This document shows positions 51,826 to 60,016 of a stretch of DNA of 64,000 nt, piece by piece. The number at the start of each line of letters is the position of its first letter. Position 1 is the first letter of the stretch. The notes under the pieces are model-generated. The model saw nothing but the letters and a program-made list of their open reading frames with translations, was not told the origin of the DNA and did no database searches. The translations under genes were made by a program, and so were the position numbers. This DNA is from Coprobacillaceae bacterium UN01-12pH3A (GTDB taxonomy: Bacteria; Bacillota_I; Bacilli_A; Erysipelotrichales; Coprobacillaceae): the NCBI GenBank assembly GCA_027676805.1, contig JAQENU010000012.1, positions 27,068 through 91,067 on the forward strand. The letters run 5' to 3'.

Positions 51826-51849
51826 AAAGAGACTTTGGTCTCTTTTTTT
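51826..51849 (+). terminator. Intrinsic terminator after recA
   Basis: AGAGAC (51828-51833), loop TTTG, GTCTCT (51838-51843), then TTTTTT. Confidence 0.8.
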
Positions 51850-51876
51850 GCTGTGAAATGGCAAACGTGGTATTTT
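51848..51876 (+). promoter_or_regulatory. Candidate promoter in the recA-rny gap
   Basis: TTGCTG (51848-51853), 17-base spacer and TATTTT (51871-51876). Confidence 0.4.
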
Positions 51877-51882
51877 TGTGGG

Positions 51883-51982
51883 GGGGTTCATACAAGTCAA
51901 ACGGTAAGAATAGAATATGTATACAGCTAAATCCGACAAAATTGGTAGCCTATAGGGAATTGATAGCTTTTTATTTTTTCTT
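51883..51982 (+). ncRNA. Candidate small RNA between recA and rny
   Basis: About 100 bases lie between a promoter-like pair (51848-51876) and a terminator-like element. There AGCTA plus AATCC (51925-51934) pair with GGAATT and TAGCT (51956-51968), with bulges, before CTTTTTATTTTTTC. No ORF with a ribosome site is seen. It may also simply be the leader of rny. No known RNA family was recognised. Confidence 0.3.
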
Positions 51983-52047
51983 TTATACTTTGTTGCAAAA
52001 AGGGACTATTTAGTTTAAAATGATACTTGTATTTTAATTAATACGAT

Positions 52048-52065
52048 TATGTATGCAAATACATA
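52048..52065 (+). repeat. Inverted repeat upstream of rny
   Basis: TATGTAT (52048-52054), loop GCAA, ATACATA (52059-52065): a perfect 7-bp inverted repeat 30 bases before the rny start. Confidence 0.4.
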
Positions 52066-52095
52066 ACTTCAACATAGACAATAGGGAGGAACATT

Positions 52096-53655
52096 ATGTT
52101 AGGTGACAACATGTTTTTAACTGGTTTGTCTTATGTTCTAGCTGTGCTTTTAGGTGTTGGCTTATTACGCTTTTACTATATGGTAAGAGTGTCAAAAGCA
52201 AACGTCAATGCTGAAAAAATCATTGATGAAGCCAATAGTAAAGCGGATAATATTGTAAAAGAATCTATACTTGATGCAAAAACTCAGGCTTATGAATTAA
52301 AATTACAGGCTGAAAAAGAAATCAAAGAACAAAAACAGCAATCAACAGATTTTGAAAACAAGTTATTGCAACGTGAACAAAATATTGATCGTCGTGATAT
52401 GATCTTACAAAATAAGGAAGATTCATATGATCAAAAAGTTCAGCAGTTGAACAAAAAAGAATTAGAACTAAACAAACTAGAGGAACAGTTAAAGGAAAAA
52501 ATTGATGCCAAAATAGTTGAATTGGAAAAAATTGCTGCGATGACAGCAGGGGAAGCTAAAATTGAACTATTTAAACAAGTTGAACAGAAAATGGCGACGG
52601 AAGTGACTGCTTATATTAAAGAACAGGAAGAAGAAGCCAAATCTAAAGCATCAATGCTCTCAAGAGAAATCATTGCCACTGCAATTAATCGCTATGCTCA
52701 GGAAGAAACAGTTGAAAAGACTGTCTCTGTTGTCGCTCTGCCATCTGAAGAGATGAAAGGTCGTATCATCGGTCGTGAAGGACGTAATATTAAGTCGATT
52801 GAACAGTTCACGGGTGTTGAATTGATCATTGACGATACACCAGAAGCGATCACGATTTCTTCATTTGATCCAATCCGTCGTGAAATTGCGAAACGTTCAT
52901 TGGAAGTATTAATCCGTGACGGACGCATTCAGCCGGGACGTATTGAAGAAGTCGTTTTGAAAACGAAAGAAGAAATAAATGAAATTATTCGTCAAGCCGG
53001 AGAAGATGCGGTCTTCCAATTAGGATTGGCGAAAGTGGATAAAGAAATTGTAACTTTGATAGGACGTTTAAAATATCGTACAAGCTATGGTCAAAATGCT
53101 TTGCAGCATTCATTGGAAGTTGCCCATTTAGCGGGAATCATGGCAGCTGAATTAGGACTGAATCAGAATTTAGCGAAACGTGCCGGGTTACTGCATGATT
53201 TAGGAAAAGCTATTGACTTTGAAATTGAAGGAAGCCACGTTGAAATTGGGGCTAAGTTTGCCAGAAAACATGGTGAAAATGCGGTTGTGATCAATGCGAT
53301 CGAATCCCATCATGGGGATGTACCGGCAACGAGTGTAATCTCAATTTTAGTAGCTGCGGCGGATACATTGTCTGCTGCTCGTCCGGGAAGCCGTTCAGAA
53401 AGCTTACAAAATTATATTCAGCGTTTAGAAAAATTAGAAGCAATCTCAAATGAGTTTGACGGGGTTGATAAGACATTTGCGATCCAAGCCGGACGTGAAG
53501 TGCGTGTCATGGTCAAACCGGAACGCTTAGATGACTTAGCTTGTCATAAACTAGCGCGAGATATTAAAGAAAAAATTGAAAACGAATTAACTTATCCAGG
53601 TCATATTAAAGTAACAGTGATCAGAGAAATCAGAGCGAGCGAAATTGCAAAATAG
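52096..53655 (+). CDS. rny: Ribonuclease Y
   Basis: RNase Y is the membrane-bound endonuclease that starts mRNA decay in Firmicutes. The 519 residues have an N-terminal membrane helix, a long coiled coil (about 30-200), a KH domain ([11 protein letters not shown], about 228) and an HD domain with H-D near 367 (L-L-H-D-L-G-K-A). GGGAGG precedes the ATG. It is followed by ymdB as in B. subtilis. Confidence 0.97.
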   Translation: MLGDNMFLTGLSYVLAVLLGVGLLRFYYMVRVSKANVNAEKIIDEANSKADNIVKESILDAKTQAYELKLQAEKEIKEQKQQSTDFENKLLQREQNIDRRDMILQNKEDSYDQKVQQLNKKELELNKLEEQLKEKIDAKIVELEKIAAMTAGEAKIELFKQVEQKMATEVTAYIKEQEEEAKSKASMLSREIIATAINRYAQEETVEKTVSVVALPSEEMKGRIIGREGRNIKSIEQFTGVELIIDDTPEAITISSFDPIRREIAKRSLEVLIRDGRIQPGRIEEVVLKTKEEINEIIRQAGEDAVFQLGLAKVDKEIVTLIGRLKYRTSYGQNALQHSLEVAHLAGIMAAELGLNQNLAKRAGLLHDLGKAIDFEIEGSHVEIGAKFARKHGENAVVINAIESHHGDVPATSVISILVAAADTLSAARPGSRSESLQNYIQRLEKLEAISNEFDGVDKTFAIQAGREVRVMVKPERLDDLACHKLARDIKEKIENELTYPGHIKVTVIREIRASEIAK

Positions 53656-53680
53656 TAGGTTTTAAAACCTACTTTTTTAA
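53655..53680 (+). terminator. Intrinsic terminator after rny
   Basis: GTAGGTTTT and AAAACCTAC form a perfect palindrome (53655-53672) followed by TTTTTT. Confidence 0.75.
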
Positions 53681-53694
53681 ATAAGGAGATTTTT

Positions 53695-54462
53695 ATGAAA
53701 TTATTATTTATCGGAGATATATTTGGACGCAGCGGTCGAATGATGATTGAAGATCATCTTTATGCATTAAAAAAACAACATCAAATTGATTTTGTCATTG
53801 CGAACGGTGAAAATTCAGCACATGGAAAAGGGATTACACAGCGTGTTTATGAAGAACTGATCTTCAACGGTGTTCAGGCAATTACTATGGGCAACCATAC
53901 CTACGCTAAAAAGGAGCTGTTGGATTTTATTGATGAAGCGGATCGATTGGTCGTTCCCTATAATCAATTAAAAACATTGCCGGGAGTAGGAAGCCGTGTC
54001 TTTACTTGGCAAAATAAACGCATTCGTGTGACCAACTTATTAGGTGTTGCCTTTATGAATGGCTACAACAATAACCCTTTCCTTGCGATGGATGAATTGC
54101 TGAAGGAATGTGACGAGGATTATCATATTGTTGATTTTCATGCTGAAACGACCAGTGAAAAGATTGCCTTGTCCTATTATTTAAGTGGGCGTGTCAGTGC
54201 CGTTCTAGGTACACATACCCATGTTCAGACAGCGGATGAAAAAATCATTGATCAAAAAACAGCCTTTATCAGTGATGTGGGAATGACCGGACCTAAAGAG
54301 GGAATCATCGGTTGTTCTAAAGAATCCATTCTTTATAAAATGACCACCGGACTAAATCATCGCTTTGAAGTCGATGAAGGTCCAGCTCAGCTATGTGGAG
54401 TGGTCATTGAGTTTGATGAGGGTACGAATTTGCCAATTAAGATTGAGAGAATTATGATTTAG
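53695..54462 (+). CDS. ymdB: YmdB-family metallophosphoesterase
   Basis: YmdB is a phosphodiesterase (2',3'- or 3',5'-cyclic AMP in vitro) that influences biofilm and motility decisions in B. subtilis. The 255 residues carry the metal ligands in G-D-I-F-G, N-G-E-N-S-A-H-G, G-N-H-T-Y, F-H-A-E-T-T and G-T-H-T-H-V-Q-T. It follows rny directly. Confidence 0.93.
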   Translation: MKLLFIGDIFGRSGRMMIEDHLYALKKQHQIDFVIANGENSAHGKGITQRVYEELIFNGVQAITMGNHTYAKKELLDFIDEADRLVVPYNQLKTLPGVGSRVFTWQNKRIRVTNLLGVAFMNGYNNNPFLAMDELLKECDEDYHIVDFHAETTSEKIALSYYLSGRVSAVLGTHTHVQTADEKIIDQKTAFISDVGMTGPKEGIIGCSKESILYKMTTGLNHRFEVDEGPAQLCGVVIEFDEGTNLPIKIERIMI

Positions 54463-54477
54463 TCATAATTCTTTTTG
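54448..54477 (+). terminator. Intrinsic terminator after ymdB
   Basis: GAATTATGA (54449-54457), loop TTTAG, TCATAATTC (54463-54471), then TTTTTG. Confidence 0.75.
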
Positions 54478-54509
54478 TTTTACATATGAATGAACCGAGG
54501 AGGAAACAT

Positions 54510-54770
54510 ATGGAAACAATGAAAGTATCAAGACAATCAAATTCAAATCTGGTAGCAGGAGCACTTGCCAATATCATCCGGGTAGAAGAAACGGTGACAA
54601 TGGTCGTGATCGGCGCTGGTGCCTTGAATCAGGCTGTAAAAGCGGTAGCGATCGCCAGAGGGTTTATCGTTCCAACCGGACATGATCTCGTTATTGTCCC
54701 TTCGTTCAAAGAGCTGGTCGTTGATGAGAAAGAACGTACCGCTATAAATTTACTGATAAAATTAGTTTAA
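54510..54770 (+). CDS. spoVS: Stage V sporulation protein S
   Basis: SpoVS is a small Alba-like protein that affects septation and coat assembly. The 86 residues contain the conserved V-A-G-A-L-A-N-I-I-R, G-A-G-A-L-N-Q-A-V-K-A-V-A-I-A-R and F-K-E-L. GAGGAGGAA lies seven bases before ATG 54510; ATG 54486 has none. The position after ymdB equals B. subtilis. Confidence 0.96.
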   Translation: METMKVSRQSNSNLVAGALANIIRVEETVTMVVIGAGALNQAVKAVAIARGFIVPTGHDLVIVPSFKELVVDEKERTAINLLIKLV

Positions 54771-54773
54771 TCA

Positions 54774-54802
54774 TTGAATTTCGTAAGCCTGTGATGTATA
54801 AT
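54774..54802 (+). promoter_or_regulatory. Strong sigma-A promoter of the 75-residue gene
   Basis: TTGAAT (54774-54779), 17-base spacer and a perfect TATAAT (54797-54802). Confidence 0.8.
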
Positions 54803-54828
54803 GTAAACGTATACAGGAGGTATGGAAA

Positions 54829-55056
54829 ATGCAAAAAATTATTGTTAGCGCAGGGATGTCAGCACTTATCATCAAAATGTTAGATGGTTATAAAGATGAT
54901 AAAATTTCATGTAAATTTGTTGAAAAGACTGGAATCAACTGTTTATTTGATGTAGAAACAGAAATGGATGCCGCAACTGCAGCAGCATATATCAAAAAAA
55001 CAGTGAAAGCAATGCCTGAAGGTGTTTCACTTTATTTCTCAGTTAAACCACAATAA
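54829..55056 (+). CDS. Small 75-residue protein, unknown
   Basis: The product has a hydrophobic but short N-terminal half, two cysteines (C-K-F and N-C-L-F) and a helical second half with K-K-T-V-K-A. It is not an obvious membrane or DNA-binding protein. A strong promoter, AGGAGG site and own terminator make it a real and probably well-expressed gene. It stands where B. subtilis carries tdh and kbl. No family was recognised. Confidence 0.75.
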   Translation: MQKIIVSAGMSALIIKMLDGYKDDKISCKFVEKTGINCLFDVETEMDAATAAAYIKKTVKAMPEGVSLYFSVKPQ

Positions 55057-55059
55057 ATC

Positions 55060-55087
55060 AAATAAGGGCTTGTCCCTTATTTTTTTG
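55060..55087 (+). terminator. Intrinsic terminator after the 75-residue gene
   Basis: AATAAGGG (55061-55068) and CCCTTATT (55074-55081) followed by TTTTT. Confidence 0.8.
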
Positions 55088-55135
55088 TGGAAAAAATAAG
55101 CTTCTTCGTGTATACTCATTAAAGAAAGTGGTGAA

Positions 55136-56584
55136 ATGATGGAAAAAGATTACACAAAATATTTTAAAGGCCCTTCTCTAAAAGAAGCGAAGCATCGCGG
55201 AAAAGAAGAAGTCAAAATATTAAAAGATGAATTTGTTATTCCGGAAGCAATGAAAGATGCTGGAGAAGGAAAAACTTATTATATTAAAACTTATGGCTGT
55301 CAAGCCAATGAACGTGACAGTGAAACAATGCGCGGAATTTTGGAAAGCATGGGTTATCAGGAAACAAAAGCGATGGATCAGGCAGATGTTGTTTTGCTGA
55401 ACACATGTGCGATCCGTGAAAATGCAGAGTTGAAAGTATTTGGTAAGATCGGAGATCTAAAACGAATCAAACGTGATCGTCCCGATATGATTTTTGGAAT
55501 GTGCGGCTGCATGGCACAGGAAGAAGAGGTTATTGCTCGCCTGTTGCAAAAGCATCCTCATACGGATTTGATCTTTGGAACCCATAATATTCATCGATTG
55601 CCGGAATTGCTGCATGAAGCGATGATGTCAAAGGAAATGGTCATTGAAGTTTGGTCTAGAGAAGGCGATATTGTGGAAAATGTACCGGCTTCCAGAGAAA
55701 ATCCATTAAAAGCGTGGGTGAATATCATGTATGGCTGTGATAAGTTCTGTACATACTGTATTGTTCCTTATACCAGAGGAAAAGAGCGTTCACGTTTGCC
55801 AAAAGATATTCTTCATGAAGTGGAAGAATTAAAAGCAGCGGGATACAAAGAAATTACTTTGCTTGGACAGAACGTCAATTCATATGGCAAGGATTTTAAA
55901 GATGCTTACAGTTTTGCTGATTTAATGCGTGACGTCGCTAAGACAGGTATCGAAAGAATCCGTTTTACAACTTCTCATCCATGGGATTTTACGGATGAAA
56001 TGGTCGATGTGATTGCGGAATATGATAATATTATGCCGTTTGTTCATTTACCGGTTCAATCAGGAAATGATGAAGTATTGAAGTTAATGGGGAGAAAATA
56101 TAATGCGGCTTCTTACAAAGCCTTATTTGATAAAATCAAAGCGAAGATTCCGCATGTCAGTGTTTCGACAGACATCATTGTAGGCTTCCCAAATGAAACC
56201 GAAGAACAATTTCAAGATACTTTGAAAATGGTCGAATATTGCCAATATGATAATGCCTATACATTTATTTATTCACCAAGAGCGGGAACTCCAGCCGCTA
56301 AAATGGAAGATAACGTAGACCTAAACGTAAAAGAAGAACGTTTACAGCGTTTGAATGAAACAGTCAATCGTTATTCTCTTGCACAAAACAAGAAATATTT
56401 AGGACAAACTGTGAAGGTTTTGGTAGAAGGATATTCTAAAAAAGGAAATGATATGCTGATGGGGTATACGGATACACAGAAATTAGTCAATTTCTCCGGA
56501 GATCCTCGACATATCGGAGAAATCGTTGAAGTTGAAATCACCGATGCTAAAACATGGTCATTAAATGGTAAGATCTGTGAATAA
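55136..56584 (+). CDS. miaB: tRNA-2-methylthio-N6-dimethylallyladenosine synthase
   Basis: MiaB is a radical-SAM enzyme that adds a methylthio group to i6A37 of tRNA; MiaA, which makes the i6A, is encoded at 62160. The 482 residues have the N-terminal cluster region ([10 protein letters not shown]), the radical SAM C-x3-C-x2-C ([10 protein letters not shown]) and a C-terminal TRAM domain. ATG 55136 or 55139 may be the start; both follow AGTGGTGA. Confidence 0.96.
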   Translation: MMEKDYTKYFKGPSLKEAKHRGKEEVKILKDEFVIPEAMKDAGEGKTYYIKTYGCQANERDSETMRGILESMGYQETKAMDQADVVLLNTCAIRENAELKVFGKIGDLKRIKRDRPDMIFGMCGCMAQEEEVIARLLQKHPHTDLIFGTHNIHRLPELLHEAMMSKEMVIEVWSREGDIVENVPASRENPLKAWVNIMYGCDKFCTYCIVPYTRGKERSRLPKDILHEVEELKAAGYKEITLLGQNVNSYGKDFKDAYSFADLMRDVAKTGIERIRFTTSHPWDFTDEMVDVIAEYDNIMPFVHLPVQSGNDEVLKLMGRKYNAASYKALFDKIKAKIPHVSVSTDIIVGFPNETEEQFQDTLKMVEYCQYDNAYTFIYSPRAGTPAAKMEDNVDLNVKEERLQRLNETVNRYSLAQNKKYLGQTVKVLVEGYSKKGNDMLMGYTDTQKLVNFSGDPRHIGEIVEVEITDAKTWSLNGKICE

Positions 56585-56903
56585 TGCAAAGGATATTGCT
56601 TTAAAAATAAACAAAGCAATTAAAGAAAGTGAGATTTATCAGGAATATCAGACTTATGAGCAAAAGATTCGTGAAAATGAAGCATTGAAAAAAGAAGAAG
56701 CAGCGTTAAAACGGATGCAGCAAGAAATCGTCAATGCAACGTATCATGAAGCGCAAAATGCAGAAGCATTAAAAGCGGAATACCAAAAGCGAATGGAGGC
56801 TTATGAACTTCATCCCTTAGTGGTAAATTATTTGGTAGCCAAAGCTTCACTTAACGAATATCTGCAATATATCAATCAATATATTAACGGTGGGATAAAA
56901 TAA
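56565..56903 (+). CDS. ricA: RicA/YmcA-like protein (YlbF family)
   Basis: RicA (YmcA) with RicF and RicT steers RNase Y in B. subtilis. The 112 residues form a helical bundle ([11 protein letters not shown], then K-I-R-E-N-E-A) of the YlbF/YmcA family. It lies between miaB and cotE, as in Bacillus. It overlaps miaB by 20 bases; GTG 56577 is another possible start. It contains no cysteine, unlike B. subtilis RicA, whose C-terminal cysteines bind an iron-sulfur cluster. Confidence 0.82.
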   Translation: MVRSVNNAKDIALKINKAIKESEIYQEYQTYEQKIRENEALKKEEAALKRMQQEIVNATYHEAQNAEALKAEYQKRMEAYELHPLVVNYLVAKASLNEYLQYINQYINGGIK

Positions 56904-56932
56904 GACAAAAAAGAATTGTCTTATTTTATTTT
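56896..56932 (+). terminator. Intrinsic terminator before cotE
   Basis: AAAATAAGACA and TGTCTTATTTT form a stem with a T-rich tail. Confidence 0.75.
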
Positions 56933-56937
56933 TATCG

Positions 56938-56945
56938 CATATAGT
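56938..56945 (+). promoter_or_regulatory. Candidate sigma-E -10 of cotE
   Basis: CATATAGT (56938-56945), then GTTAAGGGAGGG. The same CATATAGTGT(T)AAGGG block is in front of dacB. The -35 region overlaps the terminator and is not clear. Confidence 0.4.
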
Positions 56946-56962
56946 GTTAAGGGAGGGATACG

Positions 56963-57442
56963 ATGTCTAATATGATTCGAGAGATTTACACCAAAGCACT
57001 ATTAGCCAAAGGGATGAAAACGACATTATCCACATATAAGATCACTTTACCTAATACATGTGATACGATCTTAGGGTGTTGGATCGTGGATCATCACCAT
57101 CAGGCCAAGATCAGAGATAACCAAACATATTCCGTTGGAAGTTATGATGTTCATTTATGGTACAGCTATGACAAAAACAAAAGTGAAGTCTTTGTCAGCA
57201 AGATTACTTACTGTGATGAAATTGTTCCGGAAAAATTAGATCCAAAAGAAATTAATGAGAACGATGAAACAATCAGTACTTGCTTGCAGGAACCAAAATG
57301 CATTAAAGCAACGATTATCGAAGAAAAAGAAATTGAAGTTGAACTAGAGAAAATAATGGAAATTAGCGTGTTGGGAGAAACGATGATCAAGATTGAAATG
57401 AGAGATGACATCAATCAGATCGATCCGAATTTTATTAAGTAG
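56963..57442 (+). CDS. cotE: Outer spore coat morphogenetic protein CotE
   Basis: CotE directs assembly of the outer coat. The 159 residues match CotE throughout: I-R-E-I-Y-T-K-A-L-L-A-K-G, I-L-G-C-W-I-V-D-H, Y-S-V-G-S-Y-D-V-H-L-W-Y-S-Y and the ending I-D-P-N-F. The acidic C-terminal tail of B. subtilis CotE is shorter. GGGAGGG precedes the ATG. It stands between ricA and mutS, as in B. subtilis. Confidence 0.92.
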   Translation: MSNMIREIYTKALLAKGMKTTLSTYKITLPNTCDTILGCWIVDHHHQAKIRDNQTYSVGSYDVHLWYSYDKNKSEVFVSKITYCDEIVPEKLDPKEINENDETISTCLQEPKCIKATIIEEKEIEVELEKIMEISVLGETMIKIEMRDDINQIDPNFIK

Positions 57443-57460
57443 CAAACAGATGAAAAATTA

Positions 57461-57469
57461 TGGTATAAT
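57461..57469 (+). promoter_or_regulatory. Extended -10 promoter of mutS
   Basis: TGGTATAAT at 57461-57469; no good -35. Confidence 0.5.
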
Positions 57470-57490
57470 ATGAAGCAAGGATGTGGTTAA

Positions 57491-60013
57491 ATGAAAGAAA
57501 AATATACGCCAATGATGATGCAGTATTTAGAAATAAAAGAACAATACCAAGATGCGATTGTGATGTTTCGTTTAGGCGATTTTTATGAAATGTTTTTTGA
57601 AGATGCCAAAACAGCATCTAAAGTATTGGAAATTGCATTAACCGGAAGGGATGCCGGAACAGCGGAGAGAGTTCCGATGTGCGGAGTCCCTTTCCATGCG
57701 GTTAATGGATACATACAGCGTTTAATTGATAAAGGCTACAAGGTAGCCATTGTTGAACAACTGACACAGCCCGGTGTTGATAAGATCGTAAAGCGCGGGG
57801 TTATTCAGGTGATTACTCCGGGAACGGTAATGGAAGATGCGATGAACTTTAAAGAGAATAATTTCATTGCCTGCTATGTATCGTTTGAATTCAACAGTGT
57901 CGTTGGTTTTGCCGATATTTCAACGGGTGAAACCAGTGTTATGATGATCGATAAAAATGAAGAGGCTCTCATTGATGCTTTGCTCTCTAATAATATTAAG
58001 GAATTAGTAGTTTTGGAAAATGAAGTAAATCTTGATCACCGCAAACTTCAGGAGAATTATCATATTTTAATTTCTTATGCCGATAATATCACTTTTAAAG
58101 AAGCCTATAAGCCTTTGTTTAAACAGATTAGTGACATGAAAATGATCAAGACGATGTCCATCTTATTTAATTATTTGGTAGAAACTCAAAAACGTGAGCT
58201 TCCTTATTTGCAGGAAGTGCGACTGATCGAAAATACAGACTATTTAAATATGGATGTGTTTACTAAAAACAGCTTGGAACTATTAACAACGATTCGTCAA
58301 AATGAAAAATACGGAAGTTTATTTTGGCTGTTGGATCATACAAAGTGTGCAATGGGATCGCGTTTACTCAAACAATGGATCGATAAACCTTTGATTGAAC
58401 AGACAGCCATTGAAAAACGATTGGATTTAGTAGAACTTTTGATCGATAATTATTTGGAAAGAGAGTCATTGAAAGAGATTCTGAAAGATGTCTATGACTT
58501 GGAACGTTTAGCTGCCCGTGTCGCTTATGGAAATGTCAATCCCCGTGATATCAAGTGGATCGGTACTTCTTTAAAAGTTGTTCCGGAATTGCGCAACCAG
58601 CTGCAGGCATTAAATCATCCGCTGACCAATGAACTGCTCGTTGATTTAGTCGATCTTTCTGAAACGACGGATTTAATTGATCGTGCCCTAGTGGATAATC
58701 CGCCAATCAATTTGAAAGACGGAGGACTGATTCGCAGCGGATACAGCGCTCAATTAGATGAGTTTACCGATGCCAGAGACCACGGCAAGCAATGGATTTT
58801 GGAATTTGAGGCGAAAGAAAAAGAACGCACCGGTATTAAAAACTTAAAAATCGGATATAACCGGGTGTTTGGTTATTACATAGAAGTAACCAAGAGTTAC
58901 TTATCACAAATTAAAGATGAATTTTTATATACACGTAAACAAAGCTTAGCGAATGCTGAGCGTTTCATTACACCGGAACTTAAAGAAATGGAAAATAAGA
59001 TTCTCAGTGCGGAAGACAAGATTACAAAACTAGAATATCAGTTGTTTACAGAACTGAGAGACGAATTAAGAAAAGTTGTTTCAAAGATTCAGCAGGTAGC
59101 CGGGGCCATTGCGAAAATCGATGCTTATCAGTCTTTGGCAGTGGTATCCAGTCAAAACGGCTATGTGCGTCCGATCTTTAACCATGATCATGTGATTGAC
59201 ATCAGTGAAGGAAAACATGCCGTCATTAATGAAGTCATGAAAAAACAGCGTTATGTAGAAAATGATATCTATATGGATCAGTCCAGTCATGTCTTGATGA
59301 TCACCGGACCCAACATGGGCGGTAAATCTACTTATATGCGACAGATTACCTTAACGATTATCATGGCACAAATCGGCTGCTTTGTCTGTGCGGCATCAGC
59401 GAATCTGCCTATCGTTGATAAGATCTTTACACGCATCGGAGCAAGTGATGATCTCATCAGCGGTCAATCGACGTTTATGGTGGAAATGCTGGAAGCGAAT
59501 AAAGCCTTGCAGGGGGCAACCGAAAATTCATTGATCGTATTTGATGAAATCGGCCGCGGGACTGCCACTTATGATGGGATGGCGATTGCTCAGGCCATCA
59601 TTGAGTATATTGTGAATAAAATCCATTGCTTAACGCTGTTTTCTACCCATTATCATGAATTAACAGAACTGGAAAGTACCTTAGGAAATATAAAAAATGT
59701 CCATGCCAGTGTAAGTGAGGATGGGCATGATATCATTTTCTTATATAAAGTGAAGCCTGGAAAAGCAAATAAATCTTATGGGGTCAATGTCGCAAAGCTG
59801 GCACATTTACCAGATAGCCTGCTTTCTAGGGCGAATGATATCTTAATGTCTTTAGAAAATAATACAGTCGAAATAAAAGCCGTTGAAAAGACAGAAAAGG
59901 TGATTGAAAAATCAATGGTTGAGCTTTATTTAGATAAAATCGATCCAATGGCTTTATCACCTTTGGATGCATTATCGACATTAATTGAACTTAAAAATAT
60001 GGCAGGGAGGTAG
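57491..60013 (+). CDS. mutS: DNA mismatch repair protein MutS
   Basis: MutS recognises mismatches. The 840 residues start with the mismatch-binding domain (F-R-L-G-D-F-Y-E-M-F-F-E with the conserved Phe and Glu) and have ATPase Walker A G-P-N-M-G-G-K-S-T near 606, then D-E-I-G-R-G-T and F-S-T-H-Y-H-E-L. mutL follows three bases downstream. Confidence 0.98.
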   Translation: MKEKYTPMMMQYLEIKEQYQDAIVMFRLGDFYEMFFEDAKTASKVLEIALTGRDAGTAERVPMCGVPFHAVNGYIQRLIDKGYKVAIVEQLTQPGVDKIVKRGVIQVITPGTVMEDAMNFKENNFIACYVSFEFNSVVGFADISTGETSVMMIDKNEEALIDALLSNNIKELVVLENEVNLDHRKLQENYHILISYADNITFKEAYKPLFKQISDMKMIKTMSILFNYLVETQKRELPYLQEVRLIENTDYLNMDVFTKNSLELLTTIRQNEKYGSLFWLLDHTKCAMGSRLLKQWIDKPLIEQTAIEKRLDLVELLIDNYLERESLKEILKDVYDLERLAARVAYGNVNPRDIKWIGTSLKVVPELRNQLQALNHPLTNELLVDLVDLSETTDLIDRALVDNPPINLKDGGLIRSGYSAQLDEFTDARDHGKQWILEFEAKEKERTGIKNLKIGYNRVFGYYIEVTKSYLSQIKDEFLYTRKQSLANAERFITPELKEMENKILSAEDKITKLEYQLFTELRDELRKVVSKIQQVAGAIAKIDAYQSLAVVSSQNGYVRPIFNHDHVIDISEGKHAVINEVMKKQRYVENDIYMDQSSHVLMITGPNMGGKSTYMRQITLTIIMAQIGCFVCAASANLPIVDKIFTRIGASDDLISGQSTFMVEMLEANKALQGATENSLIVFDEIGRGTATYDGMAIAQAIIEYIVNKIHCLTLFSTHYHELTELESTLGNIKNVHASVSEDGHDIIFLYKVKPGKANKSYGVNVAKLAHLPDSLLSRANDILMSLENNTVEIKAVEKTEKVIEKSMVELYLDKIDPMALSPLDALSTLIELKNMAGR

Positions 60014-60016
60014 TAT

